Shown here piece after piece: positions 33,231 through 40,934 of a stretch of 64,000 nt of DNA. Positions within the stretch are counted from its first letter, which is position 1; the number at the start of each line of letters is the position of its first letter. The notes beneath the pieces are model-generated. The model was not told where the DNA came from, did no database searches, and saw nothing but the letters and a program-made list of their open reading frames with translations. The position numbers were made by a program, and so were the translations under genes. The DNA lies in NCBI GenBank assembly GCA_046349035.1, contig JAXMDC010000002.1, positions 992,001 through 1,056,000 of the forward strand, given 5' to 3'. The stretch is from JAXMDC01 sp046349035 (GTDB lineage Bacteria > Pseudomonadota > Alphaproteobacteria > Rhizobiales > Kaistiaceae).

Positions 33231-34448
33231 ATGCGCGGCAAATGGTTGAACCGGACCATCATCGTCGTCGTCGCGACGATGGCGGTCGGCGCGATGGTCT
33301 ACGCGCTGCTGCCCCGACCGGAGGCTGTCGACCTCGCCGCCGTCGACCGCGGTCCTCTCAGCGTGACCGTCAGCGAAGACGGCCTCGCCCGGATCAGAGA
33401 CGTGTTCCAGGTCTCGACGCCCGTCGCTGGGCGCCTCGGCCGCACTAGCCTAAAGGTCGGCGACGCGGTCCGCGCCACCGAGTCCGTTATCGCCGCTATC
33501 TATCCCGCCGCTCCGCCGTTCCTCGATGCTCGATCCCAAGCGGAACTCGCCGGCGCCGTCGAGGCTGCCGCGGCGGGTGTCAGGTCGGCCGAGGCCGAGG
33601 TCGCCCAAGCCGAAGCCGCACAACGTCTCGCCAACGCAGCACTAGCGCGCGCTCAGTCCCTCGCAAGAACCGGCGACTTGCCGGACGCGACTCTGCAGTC
33701 GGCCGACACTGCCGCTGCCACCGCCGCCGCGGCGGTCACTCAGGCCCGCGCCCTACTGGCCGGGCGGCGCAGCGAGTCGGAGGCCGCTCAGGCTCGCTTG
33801 ATGCAGCCGAGCCAGGTTCCCCCGGATCTTAACCCCGGCCTTTGGGTGACCATCCCCTCTCCCGTCACCGGCGTTGTCCTCAAGCTTCCGGTCAAGGACG
33901 AGCAGGTCGTCCCGGCGGGAACCGTCATCGCCCTGGTCGGTGACCCTAAGGCACTCGAACTGGTTGTGCCGTTGCTGTCTCGCGATGCGGTCGCGCTCCG
34001 TCCTGGAGGAGCGGCGACGGTGGGCGACTGGGGCGGTCCGGCATTGCCTGCGAGCGTGCGCGCTATCGATCCGATTGCCTTCACCAAGACCTCCGCGCTC
34101 GGCATAGAGGAGCAGCGCGTCAATGTCACCCTCGACCTCGCCGGACCGCCGGAGCGCTGGGCCGGCCTCGGGCACGAGTACCGCGTCAGCGTAGCCGTCG
34201 AGCTCTGGTCTTCGCCCGACGTCGTCCGCGTCCCGTTGGGTGCGCTCTTCCGTGCCGGCGGGAGCTGGGCGGTGTTCAAGGTCGAGAACGGCAGGGCACG
34301 CCAAGCGGCAATCACTATCGCTCACCGCACCAATACAACTGCAGAAGTCGTGTCCGGCCTCACACCCGGCGACCAAGTCGTCCTTCACCCCAGCGACCGC
34401 ATCGCCGATGGCTCGCGGGTCTTGGCTCGCGAGCAGGGAGGCCCCTAG
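33231..34448 (+). CDS. HlyD/MacA-like periplasmic adaptor
   Basis: This 405-residue membrane-fusion protein has an N-terminal membrane anchor (about 8-27), a split biotinyl-lipoyl domain (VSTPVAGRLGRTSLKVGDAV and VTIPSPVTGVVLKLPVKDEQVV), and between them an Ala-rich coiled-coil hairpin (about 105-190). Beta-barrel and membrane-proximal domains follow. It would link the ABC permease to the periplasm or an outer-membrane channel, but no TolC-like gene is nearby. Its stop codon shares three bases (CTAG palindrome) with the stop of the opposite-strand propeller gene. Confidence 0.88.
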   Translation: MRGKWLNRTIIVVVATMAVGAMVYALLPRPEAVDLAAVDRGPLSVTVSEDGLARIRDVFQVSTPVAGRLGRTSLKVGDAVRATESVIAAIYPAAPPFLDARSQAELAGAVEAAAAGVRSAEAEVAQAEAAQRLANAALARAQSLARTGDLPDATLQSADTAAATAAAAVTQARALLAGRRSESEAAQARLMQPSQVPPDLNPGLWVTIPSPVTGVVLKLPVKDEQVVPAGTVIALVGDPKALELVVPLLSRDAVALRPGGAATVGDWGGPALPASVRAIDPIAFTKTSALGIEEQRVNVTLDLAGPPERWAGLGHEYRVSVAVELWSSPDVVRVPLGALFRAGGSWAVFKVENGRARQAAITIAHRTNTTAEVVSGLTPGDQVVLHPSDRIADGSRVLAREQGGP

Positions 34449-35740
34449 CGGCCGGCGCCGAATGACCTTGAACGCCCCGAGGGCCGCTCGCGCCTGCCTT
34501 GGCCCCGGCCGCGTCCGAGTGCCGGTCGCGGCTCCGCCGTTTCCCCTGCGACCAGATCGATTACCGTAGCGCGGTCGACCGACGCCGGTTCCGGCCATGT
34601 CGGGTCCGTCGCGCCGGCGCTGAAGACGATGTGCCAGGCCGAGAAGCCGGAGAGAAAGAACCGCGCACGCGGACCGGCCCTGGTGTCGCCAGCGTCTAGC
34701 CCAAGTCCGACGACCTGGGGGTACCATAGCCCACCGTCGACGATCTTCTCGGGCATCGTCCACGCGGTCGGATCGTCGAGCCCCCGATTGAACGAGACGT
34801 ATATCCCCTCCTGCCGCCAATCGCGGTTGCCGCCGACGGTGCGATTGAGAAGCATGACGTAGGCGCCAAGGCCGCGATTGGCGTGAACCGCCGGCCCCCA
34901 GAACGCGGCCGGGTCGGCATGGCGCCAACCGCGATCGGGCGGGAAGAAGGGTTCGGCCTGGCTATGCGCCACCGGGCGCCATCCCGCCTTTCCCGCCCAC
35001 ACCTCCAGTGCCGCGTGCGGAATGTCGAGCGCCGACAGCGGATAGCGAAGCGCGATCAGGCCCGCCGCGGCTTCGGCCGGTCCGTAATTGCTGGCGTGGA
35101 TGTAGACATACCCCGCGGTCGCATCGGCAAGAGCACAGAAGTCGCCGACGCCGCCTGCGACGAAGCCGTTCGCGAAGGTCGGATCGGGCGGCGAGTGCGA
35201 CAGCTCAAACGGCTCGCCGATGAGCCGCCACGACGCCCCGTGGTCGTCCGACACCATCGCTCCGATCGCTGGAACGAAAAGCGGCTCGCGCGCCTCGATG
35301 CGCGTCTCCGCGTGATACCAGCCATAGAGCCGGCCGTTACCTGCGCGTAGAACAGACTCGATCCATTTCCCGCGGTCGGGCGTCGAGTCGTCGAGGATGC
35401 GCACCGGCTCCATCGACCCGAGCGAGCGCAGCGAGCGCCCCCCGATGCGGCGATGAGGGTGCCCGATTGGTTGGAAGGAACTGACGAAGGCAAGTGTCTT
35501 CTGAGCCTCGCGCAGGACCGGCGAGTTGCAGTCCGCCCATTCATCGAGAACCTCATAGAGCTGCAAGGGCGGCGCCGGCACCAAGCGAGCCCGATAGCCT
35601 GCCACGCCGGTTGCCTCGACCGCGCCGGTTGCCTCGGCCGCGGCGGCAGACCCGTCTGTGCCGGAAGTCAGCCGCTCCCCGAGCATGCCAGCGCCAAGCG
35701 CCAGACCTCCTGCCAAGATTTCGCGCCGCGTCACGGTCAT
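34445..35740 (-). CDS. Tat-exported beta-propeller/sialidase-fold protein
   Basis: This 431-residue protein begins MTVTRREILAGGLALGAG, a twin-arginine signal, so it is probably exported folded. The mature region has repeated beta-strand blocks and an Asp-box SDDHGASW (about 164-171), the hallmark of sialidase-like or related five/six-bladed propellers; GRLYGWYHAE and RHADPAAFWGPAVH also fit glycoside-hydrolase-type propellers (GH43-like). Catalytic residues cannot be assigned. The C-terminal 30 residues are Arg/Gly-rich and may be unstructured. ATG 35740 is chosen to place the Tat motif at the N-terminus. It converges on the adaptor gene with overlapping stops. Confidence 0.7.
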   Translation of the reverse strand: MTVTRREILAGGLALGAGMLGERLTSGTDGSAAAAEATGAVEATGVAGYRARLVPAPPLQLYEVLDEWADCNSPVLREAQKTLAFVSSFQPIGHPHRRIGGRSLRSLGSMEPVRILDDSTPDRGKWIESVLRAGNGRLYGWYHAETRIEAREPLFVPAIGAMVSDDHGASWRLIGEPFELSHSPPDPTFANGFVAGGVGDFCALADATAGYVYIHASNYGPAEAAAGLIALRYPLSALDIPHAALEVWAGKAGWRPVAHSQAEPFFPPDRGWRHADPAAFWGPAVHANRGLGAYVMLLNRTVGGNRDWRQEGIYVSFNRGLDDPTAWTMPEKIVDGGLWYPQVVGLGLDAGDTRAGPRARFFLSGFSAWHIVFSAGATDPTWPEPASVDRATVIDLVAGETAEPRPALGRGRGQGRRERPSGRSRSFGAGR

Positions 35741-35913
35741 GCAGTACCGATCCCGCTGTCGCGCCCCATCGCCTTGATCTGGGTCAGCCGCTGCCCCTCC
35801 CCCACTTGGGGGAGTTTTCAACCGGTCGAAACGAGTCGAGATTGGCTCTGCGGAGTCGGCAGGCTCGCCCGTGCAAGCCGACCGCCGCCCGGCCCAGAAG
35901 GCCGTGTGAGCGT

Positions 35914-36471
35914 ATGCGGAGAGCAACTGTGCGGCGTCATCCCAGCCTCTATGCGGCGTCCCTCGCCATAGCCGCTATCTCGACCGTTCCGGCCTTTGCC
36001 TACCTCGACCTCGCTGCGCCGGTCGCCGACGGTCTGGGTCTTTCCTTTTCTGGCCCCGGCAACGTCGCCGCCGTGGCGGCTGTCGGCGCTTGGACGGCGT
36101 TGCGCGGGCGGCACCATATCTGGGCCTGGTCGGTGGCACTGGCCGGTTTCATCGCCCTCGGGGCCGGGCTCGCCCTCGTCGGGGTGCCGCTGCTAGCGCA
36201 GCCGCCCCTTCTCGTTGCAGTGGCGGCGCTGGCAGCGATGACCGCTGCCGCAATCGACACCCCCGGCGCCCTGCCCGCCATCGCCGCGGCGGCGCTGGCC
36301 ACAGCTTACGGCCATCTCGAAGGCATTAGTCTCCTCGGCACGCCCGATGCGCCTTTCTGCCTGGCCGGCTTCCTCGCCGCCACCGCGGTTCTTCAAGCGG
36401 CAGGCGCATTCTTCACCCTCGCCTTGACCGGGCGCTTGCGCCGCTCTGCCCACGGCGACGCTGCCGCGTAA
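35914..36471 (+). CDS. HupE/UreJ-like membrane protein, His motif lost
   Basis: This 185-residue protein has about six membrane segments and the layout of HupE/UreJ nickel or cobalt permeases (Gly/Ala-rich helices, GNVAAVAAVGAWTAL, then AYGHLEG near 145). The signature HPxxGxDHxxAM of the family, which binds metal, is replaced by FSGPGNVAAVAAVG, so metal transport is doubtful. Three upstream in-frame extensions exist; ATG 35914 is chosen because an N-terminal signal-like helix follows. No hydrogenase or urease genes occur in the window. It precedes the hibernation-factor gene by 155 bases. Confidence 0.5.
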   Translation: MRRATVRRHPSLYAASLAIAAISTVPAFAYLDLAAPVADGLGLSFSGPGNVAAVAAVGAWTALRGRHHIWAWSVALAGFIALGAGLALVGVPLLAQPPLLVAVAALAAMTAAAIDTPGALPAIAAAALATAYGHLEGISLLGTPDAPFCLAGFLAATAVLQAAGAFFTLALTGRLRRSAHGDAAA

Positions 36472-36563
36472 CCGCGCGCCCTCTTTCGCACTGCAGCATT
36501 TTGCTGCGCGCGCCTCCACGACCAGCGCTGTGCCTACTCGGATCGAAGCAAGCGGATCGATCG

Positions 36564-36577
36564 TTGAGCCTCATCAA
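36564..36577 (+). promoter_or_regulatory. FNR/FixK-type box upstream of hibernation factor
   Basis: TTGAG-CCTC-ATCAA has one mismatch to TTGAT-N4-ATCAA. Its centre lies about 56 bases before the ATG at 36627, giving a predicted class II transcript start near 36612. The geometry matches that at the Usp gene almost exactly. Confidence 0.6.
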
Positions 36578-36626
36578 TGCGGCATCGGCCGAGCGGGTGT
36601 CGCATGGCTTTGCTAAGAGGCATCGC

Positions 36627-37007
36627 ATGCAGACACGTCCCCAAATCGATTTCCATCAGATGGCCCCCAACCCGGCCACAATCACCCGGATCGAAGATCA
36701 TATCGGGCGGCTGGAAAAGCGCTTCGGCCGCATAACCGCCTGTCGGGTGGTGGTCACCGGCCCCGGCGGCCGCCATCAGAACGGCGGTCTCTACGAAGTT
36801 CACGTCGATCTGACGCTGCCACGCGGCCTGCGTGTCGCCGTCAACCGCCTGAACCAAGGCGACGAGCGCCGGGCCGATATCGATTTTGCCATCGACAACG
36901 CCTTTAAGCGCGCCCGACGGCAACTGCTCGACCGCGCTCGCCGCCTGCAAGGTGCGACCAAGCATCACGAAAGCGCATCGCGCGTCCCGGCAGAAGCCGA
37001 GCAGTGA
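36627..37007 (+). CDS. Short HPF/RaiA-type ribosome hibernation factor
   Basis: This 126-residue protein has the HPF/YfiA fold: IDFHQMAPNPATITRIEDHIGRLEKRFGRI, then strands ACRVVVTG, GGLYEVHVDLTL and GLRVAVNRL, and a last helix IDFAIDNAFKRARRQLLDRARR. Proteins of this family bind the 30S decoding region and inactivate ribosomes during stress. It lacks the C-terminal dimerisation domain of the long HPF that alphaproteobacteria usually encode near rpoN, so it may be a second, short paralogue. ATG 36627 is chosen; the longer frame from a TTG at 36501 adds unrelated sequence. An FNR/FixK-type box lies upstream. Confidence 0.85.
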   Translation: MQTRPQIDFHQMAPNPATITRIEDHIGRLEKRFGRITACRVVVTGPGGRHQNGGLYEVHVDLTLPRGLRVAVNRLNQGDERRADIDFAIDNAFKRARRQLLDRARRLQGATKHHESASRVPAEAEQ

Positions 37008-37062
37008 GGTGCGAATTGCACTAGGCAAACCGGGCACACACAAACTGGGCACATAAATGAAA

Positions 37063-37084
37063 GGGGCCGGCTTCCGCCGGCCCC
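37063..37084 (-). terminator. Rho-independent terminator of OMP gene
   Basis: A nine-base stem (GGGGCCGGC / GCCGGCCCC) with a TTCC loop lies 40 bases past the stop of the leftward outer-membrane gene. Read on the minus strand it is followed by TTTCATTTAT, a good U-rich tail. It may also end the rightward hibernation-factor message. Confidence 0.8.
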
Positions 37085-37123
37085 CAATTTCGAATCCACG
37101 CCGTCGAAAAGCGAACTCTCCGC

Positions 37124-38101
37124 TTAGCGGCGCACCTCGACCCGGAAGAACGGTCCCTCGAAGAGGCGGTGAGCGCCCTCATCCCCGTAGCGGAGATTGT
37201 CCCACGCGTCCCAGCGGTAGCCGCCGACGACCGACGTATTCGCCCATGGCATATAGGAGACACCGACCGAGGCGCCGTAGTTGGCAATAAAATCGGAAGA
37301 GTGCTGGGTGAAGGTTGCGGAGGCAAGCGTTACGTCAGGCGGATTCGGGGGATCGGGATCGGTCGTATCGATGTTGTATGCAATCCGCGACGAGCGCGCC
37401 CCCCAAATGCCGGCGGCCGACGCAGAGCCGACGAGGCCCCAATTTGCCGATAGCGGCACATAGGCATCTACACCGCCGCGCACGCCGAGCCCCCATAGGC
37501 TCGACCGCCCGACCTTATCGACGGTGCCGAACTTGTCCGTTGGATCGCCACCTGCCTCGGTGATAGAGAACGTCTGCCGCTCGTTCACGTGCAGGCCCCT
37601 GAGGCCGCCAAACAACCGCACCTGGGCCTGGCCCAGCATCATCTTGCGCCCGATATCGAAATCGACGGTCTGAAAGCCGAACCGGCTCAGGAGATTGAAA
37701 TCGATCGTCCGAACCGGATCAACGCCATTGTCGTTGACTATCGAAAGGTCGGTTTTGTTATCCCGGAAATAGTTCCATGCGCCGGAAAGCCGCCAGTCCC
37801 AGGTGGCGTCGATCGCGCTCGTAACCGCGACCGCTCCGTAAAGCCCCGCGTCCCATCGGGCGTCGTCGCCGCCTCCTCCTGACAAGCTGGGCGAAGCGCC
37901 TAGCTTATCGTTGGCAAAGCCGGCTCGGATCGGTCCGCCTTCAACTGAGAAAACGTACTGACTCGTCGGGTAAACCGGCGGCGGCGAAACCACCGCCCGC
38001 GCATAATCGGCCGCTTCGGCCGACGCCACGCCAAGACCACCGAGCGCCGTAGCCGACGCCGCCATGGTCGGCAACAGCCGACCCTGCACAGAAATTTTCA
38101 T
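37124..38101 (-). CDS. Outer-membrane beta-barrel, Lpg1974-like
   Basis: This 325-residue protein has a signal peptide (about 1-30, ending SAEAADY) and alternating beta-strand character throughout with a terminal FFRVEVRR. The pattern (YVFSVEGG near the start, WDAGLYGAVAV, a WDWRLSGAWNYF strand and a final DNLRYGDEG..LFEGPFFRVE) resembles the Lpg1974 family of pore-forming outer-membrane proteins. It may be a porin or a structural barrel. ATG 38101 fits the signal peptide; a longer frame to 38170 does not. The gene stands alone with its own terminator. Divergent from the P450 gene. Confidence 0.75.
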   Translation of the reverse strand: MKISVQGRLLPTMAASATALGGLGVASAEAADYARAVVSPPPVYPTSQYVFSVEGGPIRAGFANDKLGASPSLSGGGGDDARWDAGLYGAVAVTSAIDATWDWRLSGAWNYFRDNKTDLSIVNDNGVDPVRTIDFNLLSRFGFQTVDFDIGRKMMLGQAQVRLFGGLRGLHVNERQTFSITEAGGDPTDKFGTVDKVGRSSLWGLGVRGGVDAYVPLSANWGLVGSASAAGIWGARSSRIAYNIDTTDPDPPNPPDVTLASATFTQHSSDFIANYGASVGVSYMPWANTSVVGGYRWDAWDNLRYGDEGAHRLFEGPFFRVEVRR

Positions 38102-38294
38102 GATCCCCGACTCCGCATCTAGTCGCCGGCATCTTCGCCACGAATTCAGCTCGCACGCAAGTCTTGCCACTCACGGCTTGAGGGTTTCTCCCCATTTGTG
38201 GCGTTCATGCCACGCGGCCTTCGGCCTCCTGAACGCGCATTGACAGAGCTTATCCCAGCTTGGCTACTGTCCAGTCAGATGGGAGGGCGAAGTT

Positions 38295-39488
38295 TTGCGG
38301 ACGCCCGCCGCGGCAGACCCATTTCTAACCGGCCTCGTCGCCAAGCTGTTCGCCAACGCCCGCACCGACGGGCCGCCGGCGCGCCTTGGCCGCATGACGG
38401 TGATCAGCGACCCGCCGCACATCGACCGGGTCGCGCGCAACCCCGATCTGTTTCAGAAGAACTTCGCTCTCATCTCCGCCCTCGGCATAAGCCGCTTCAA
38501 CTCTAACGGCGAGGAGTGGGCGATCCGCCGCAACCTGACCCAACCTCACTATCTTGCCGCGGCCAAGCCGGCGAACCGACCGTTCGTCTACCAGACCTAT
38601 TCCCGCCGTCTGCAGGCCGCCGAACCCGACGTGTTCGCCGTGCAGCGGGCCCTTTTCTCCGCGTCAGCCTTCATCTTTCACAGTGCCCTTGGCTGTGATC
38701 TCCCGATCGGCGACGTCGAAGGCCTCATCGAGGCGGCCCGTGACCTGGTGCGACGCCTGCAGTTCCATTCCTGGATGGGATCGGTCTACCCGGATCGCCG
38801 CGCCATCGACATCGACACCGAAGAGACGCTCGCCCGCTTCCGCACTATGGTCGACGCCAACTCTCCCATCGGCGAACTGCTGCAAACCTTCGCCGCACAA
38901 GCGACCGGAGTGGCCCGATTCGTTGCACTGGAAGAGTACGTGATGAACCTCTTCGCGGGGATCGAGACGGCGGTCGCGACGATCTGTTGGGCGATTGACC
39001 GTCTTGGCACGGACGAGGAGGCCCAGCAGCGCATCTATCGCGAAGTCAGTCTGGAGTCCGGCGAACAGCCTTACTTCGACTGCTTCGTCAACGAGACCAT
39101 GCGCTATTTCCCGGCCATTCCTTTTCTGACCCGAGAGGTTGTCGCTGAAACCGACCTCGGCGACACGCAGCTCCAGGCAGGCGACCTTATCCTCCTCTCG
39201 ACCGTTGGCGCGCACCACAATTCCAAATACTGGCAGGAGCCGCACATCTTCGACTTTTCCCGACGCGAATTTATGGCCGGCAGCTATGATCGCCGCTCCT
39301 TCGTGCCATTTTTCGTCGGTCAGCGAATGTGTGGAGGAGCGCGCTTGGCGTTGATGGAGGTGCGCGAGGCCATCCGCGCGATCGTCCAGCAGTTTCGTGT
39401 CGAACGCCGCGGTGACGGCGTCCGTTTCACCTACGCACTGGCGTTGCGGCCGGACAATTGGTCGGCCATCAGCCTCACCCGCCGATGA
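38295..39488 (+). CDS. Cytochrome P450
   Basis: This 397-residue soluble P450 has all core motifs: I-helix oxygen-binding AGIET (221-225), ExxR as ETMR (267-270), the ERR Arg region around FSRREF, and heme-binding FFVGQRMCGG (339-348) with thiolate Cys346. It would hydroxylate or otherwise oxidise an unknown substrate with O2 and an external electron donor; no ferredoxin or reductase is adjacent. The start is a TTG at 38295, supported by GGAGGG (38282-38287) seven bases upstream. Its stop overlaps the next gene's ATG (ATGA), so the two are co-translated. Confidence 0.9.
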   Translation: MRTPAAADPFLTGLVAKLFANARTDGPPARLGRMTVISDPPHIDRVARNPDLFQKNFALISALGISRFNSNGEEWAIRRNLTQPHYLAAAKPANRPFVYQTYSRRLQAAEPDVFAVQRALFSASAFIFHSALGCDLPIGDVEGLIEAARDLVRRLQFHSWMGSVYPDRRAIDIDTEETLARFRTMVDANSPIGELLQTFAAQATGVARFVALEEYVMNLFAGIETAVATICWAIDRLGTDEEAQQRIYREVSLESGEQPYFDCFVNETMRYFPAIPFLTREVVAETDLGDTQLQAGDLILLSTVGAHHNSKYWQEPHIFDFSRREFMAGSYDRRSFVPFFVGQRMCGGARLALMEVREAIRAIVQQFRVERRGDGVRFTYALALRPDNWSAISLTRR

Positions 39489-40087
39489 TCGCCGGAGACG
39501 CTCGCGGGCTGGTCGTTGGCGAACGGCTGGCGCTGACGCTGGTGGGGCACCGCCCCTATGTCCGCGCTCTCGATATTCTCGCCTTGTGCGAAACGCGCTT
39601 TCCCGACTTTCGCCGGTGTGAATTGACTTTTCGCCGTCCACTGCAACCCAATCTTGAAGTCGAGGCATCCCGCAGCGCGCACACGGCTGCAACCGTGACG
39701 CTGTTGTTGGACGCCGCATCGCCTCTCACGGTCTTTCTCGCCAATCGCGGTGTAGAGCCTCATCGCCGCGTTCCTGAGCCGGCGGTTTGCTGGCACTGGC
39801 TGGTTCGCCGGGCACCGAACGATCAGAGTTATCTTTCAGCGGGGGGCGCGGCCGACTACCGCAAGCTGGAGGCCGTCTTTGCCCGCTTCCAGTCGACGAC
39901 CGGTCAGAGATATGCGGTGCGCACCCTTCGTCTCACGCGCGCCCGCCGCGCCCCGGTCGAAGTCCTGCGTGTCCGCCGCCGGTTGGAGGGCGGATCGCCG
40001 ATCACTCGGTTCCGGCTGACCAGGAACGGAAGTCCCTGGTGCGAGATCGAAGCGGTCCCCGCCGGTGATGTTCCCTTCTCAGACTGA
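39485..40087 (+). CDS. Unknown protein co-translated with P450
   Basis: I do not recognise this 200-residue protein. It lacks a signal peptide and membrane segments, is Arg-rich (several RRxR patches, RLTRARRAP), and seems to consist of beta-rich halves (LALTLVGHRPYVRALDILALCE; TVTLLLDAASPLTVFLANRG; GSPITRFRLTRNGSPWCEIEAVP). The ATG at 39485 overlaps the P450 stop, so a linked function (chaperone, substrate-binding or a further biosynthetic step) is plausible. Its last nine bases overlap the convergent alpha/beta-hydrolase gene. Confidence 0.7.
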   Translation: MIAGDARGLVVGERLALTLVGHRPYVRALDILALCETRFPDFRRCELTFRRPLQPNLEVEASRSAHTAATVTLLLDAASPLTVFLANRGVEPHRRVPEPAVCWHWLVRRAPNDQSYLSAGGAADYRKLEAVFARFQSTTGQRYAVRTLRLTRARRAPVEVLRVRRRLEGGSPITRFRLTRNGSPWCEIEAVPAGDVPFSD

Positions 40088-40933
40088 GGCGAGAAAGCCG
40101 AGGACGAGCAGCGCTTGCGCCAATGTCATCAATGACGGCGGGTGGCCGGCATCGATGTCGGCGACGCACCACACATCGGGACGGATCCGCTGCAACTCGG
40201 CCATCGCCGCAGGGTCATAGAACTTGCTCGCCCGTCCGTAGACGAGCAAAAACGGCGCGGCGATCTTCACCAATATCTGGAACAGGTCGTAACTTCGCCC
40301 TGAGAGGGCAGCAAAACTTGCGGTCGTCGCCGGGTCATAGGCCAGCCGATACTGCCCGCTATCCTCGATGATCTTGTTGTCGACGTAGCGGCCGAGTTCA
40401 CTCTCCGGAACGTTGCCGAGAAACGCGCGCGTCTTACGAATGTAGGCCACTGCCGCGTCCCGCGTGGGGAAGCGCGCGTCGGCATCGGTCGATATTTCCG
40501 CTCGGATCGCGTCGGCATCGCCACCGCTGCGCGCGGGAATATCGTTGAGGATGACCTTCCTTGGACGGAGCTTAGCCATGTAAACAAAAAGCAGAACCAA
40601 GATAGCGCCCCAAGACGTGCCGAGGAACGAGTAGTCGGTGCCGGCGGTCAGGCGCATTAGCGCCTGAAACGACTTCAGGTACGTGTCGAGAGTGTAGTCG
40701 GCGCCATTCCCGAAATAGGAACTGCGGCCGCGCCCGAACATATCGGGGCACACCACTCGATAGCCGGCACGGGCCAAGAACGGCGCCAGGAAATCGAAGT
40801 CGCTGCCATTGCCGGTGAAGCCATGAATGCAGAAGACTGTGCCCTTCGCCGTCGCCGGCTCCCACACTCGCACAAACAGTCGGCCGAACTTCCCGCCGAT
40901 GTCGACGAGGAGTTCCTCGCTCCGGGCCTGCAT
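40079..40933 (-). CDS. Alpha/beta-hydrolase
   Basis: This 284-residue protein is an alpha/beta-fold hydrolase. The oxyanion segment CIHGFTGNG (35-43), DMFGRGRSS and the nucleophile elbow GTSWG (Ser107) are clear; the catalytic His is in DAGHPPS near the C-terminus, and an Asp is expected near YGRASKFYDP. Substrate (ester, lactone, epoxide, haloalkane) cannot be assigned. ATG 40933 is chosen; the upstream gene's stop is separated by a single base, so both are one operon. It overlaps the P450-linked unknown gene tail-to-tail by nine bases. Confidence 0.85.
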   Translation of the reverse strand: MQARSEELLVDIGGKFGRLFVRVWEPATAKGTVFCIHGFTGNGSDFDFLAPFLARAGYRVVCPDMFGRGRSSYFGNGADYTLDTYLKSFQALMRLTAGTDYSFLGTSWGAILVLLFVYMAKLRPRKVILNDIPARSGGDADAIRAEISTDADARFPTRDAAVAYIRKTRAFLGNVPESELGRYVDNKIIEDSGQYRLAYDPATTASFAALSGRSYDLFQILVKIAAPFLLVYGRASKFYDPAAMAELQRIRPDVWCVADIDAGHPPSLMTLAQALLVLGFLASV

Positions 40934-40934
40934 G

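Noticed and set aside
35774..35787. TTGATCTGGGTCAG between the propeller and HupE-like genes as an FNR-type site
   Set aside because: Last base breaks the symmetry, and spacing fits neither divergent gene well.
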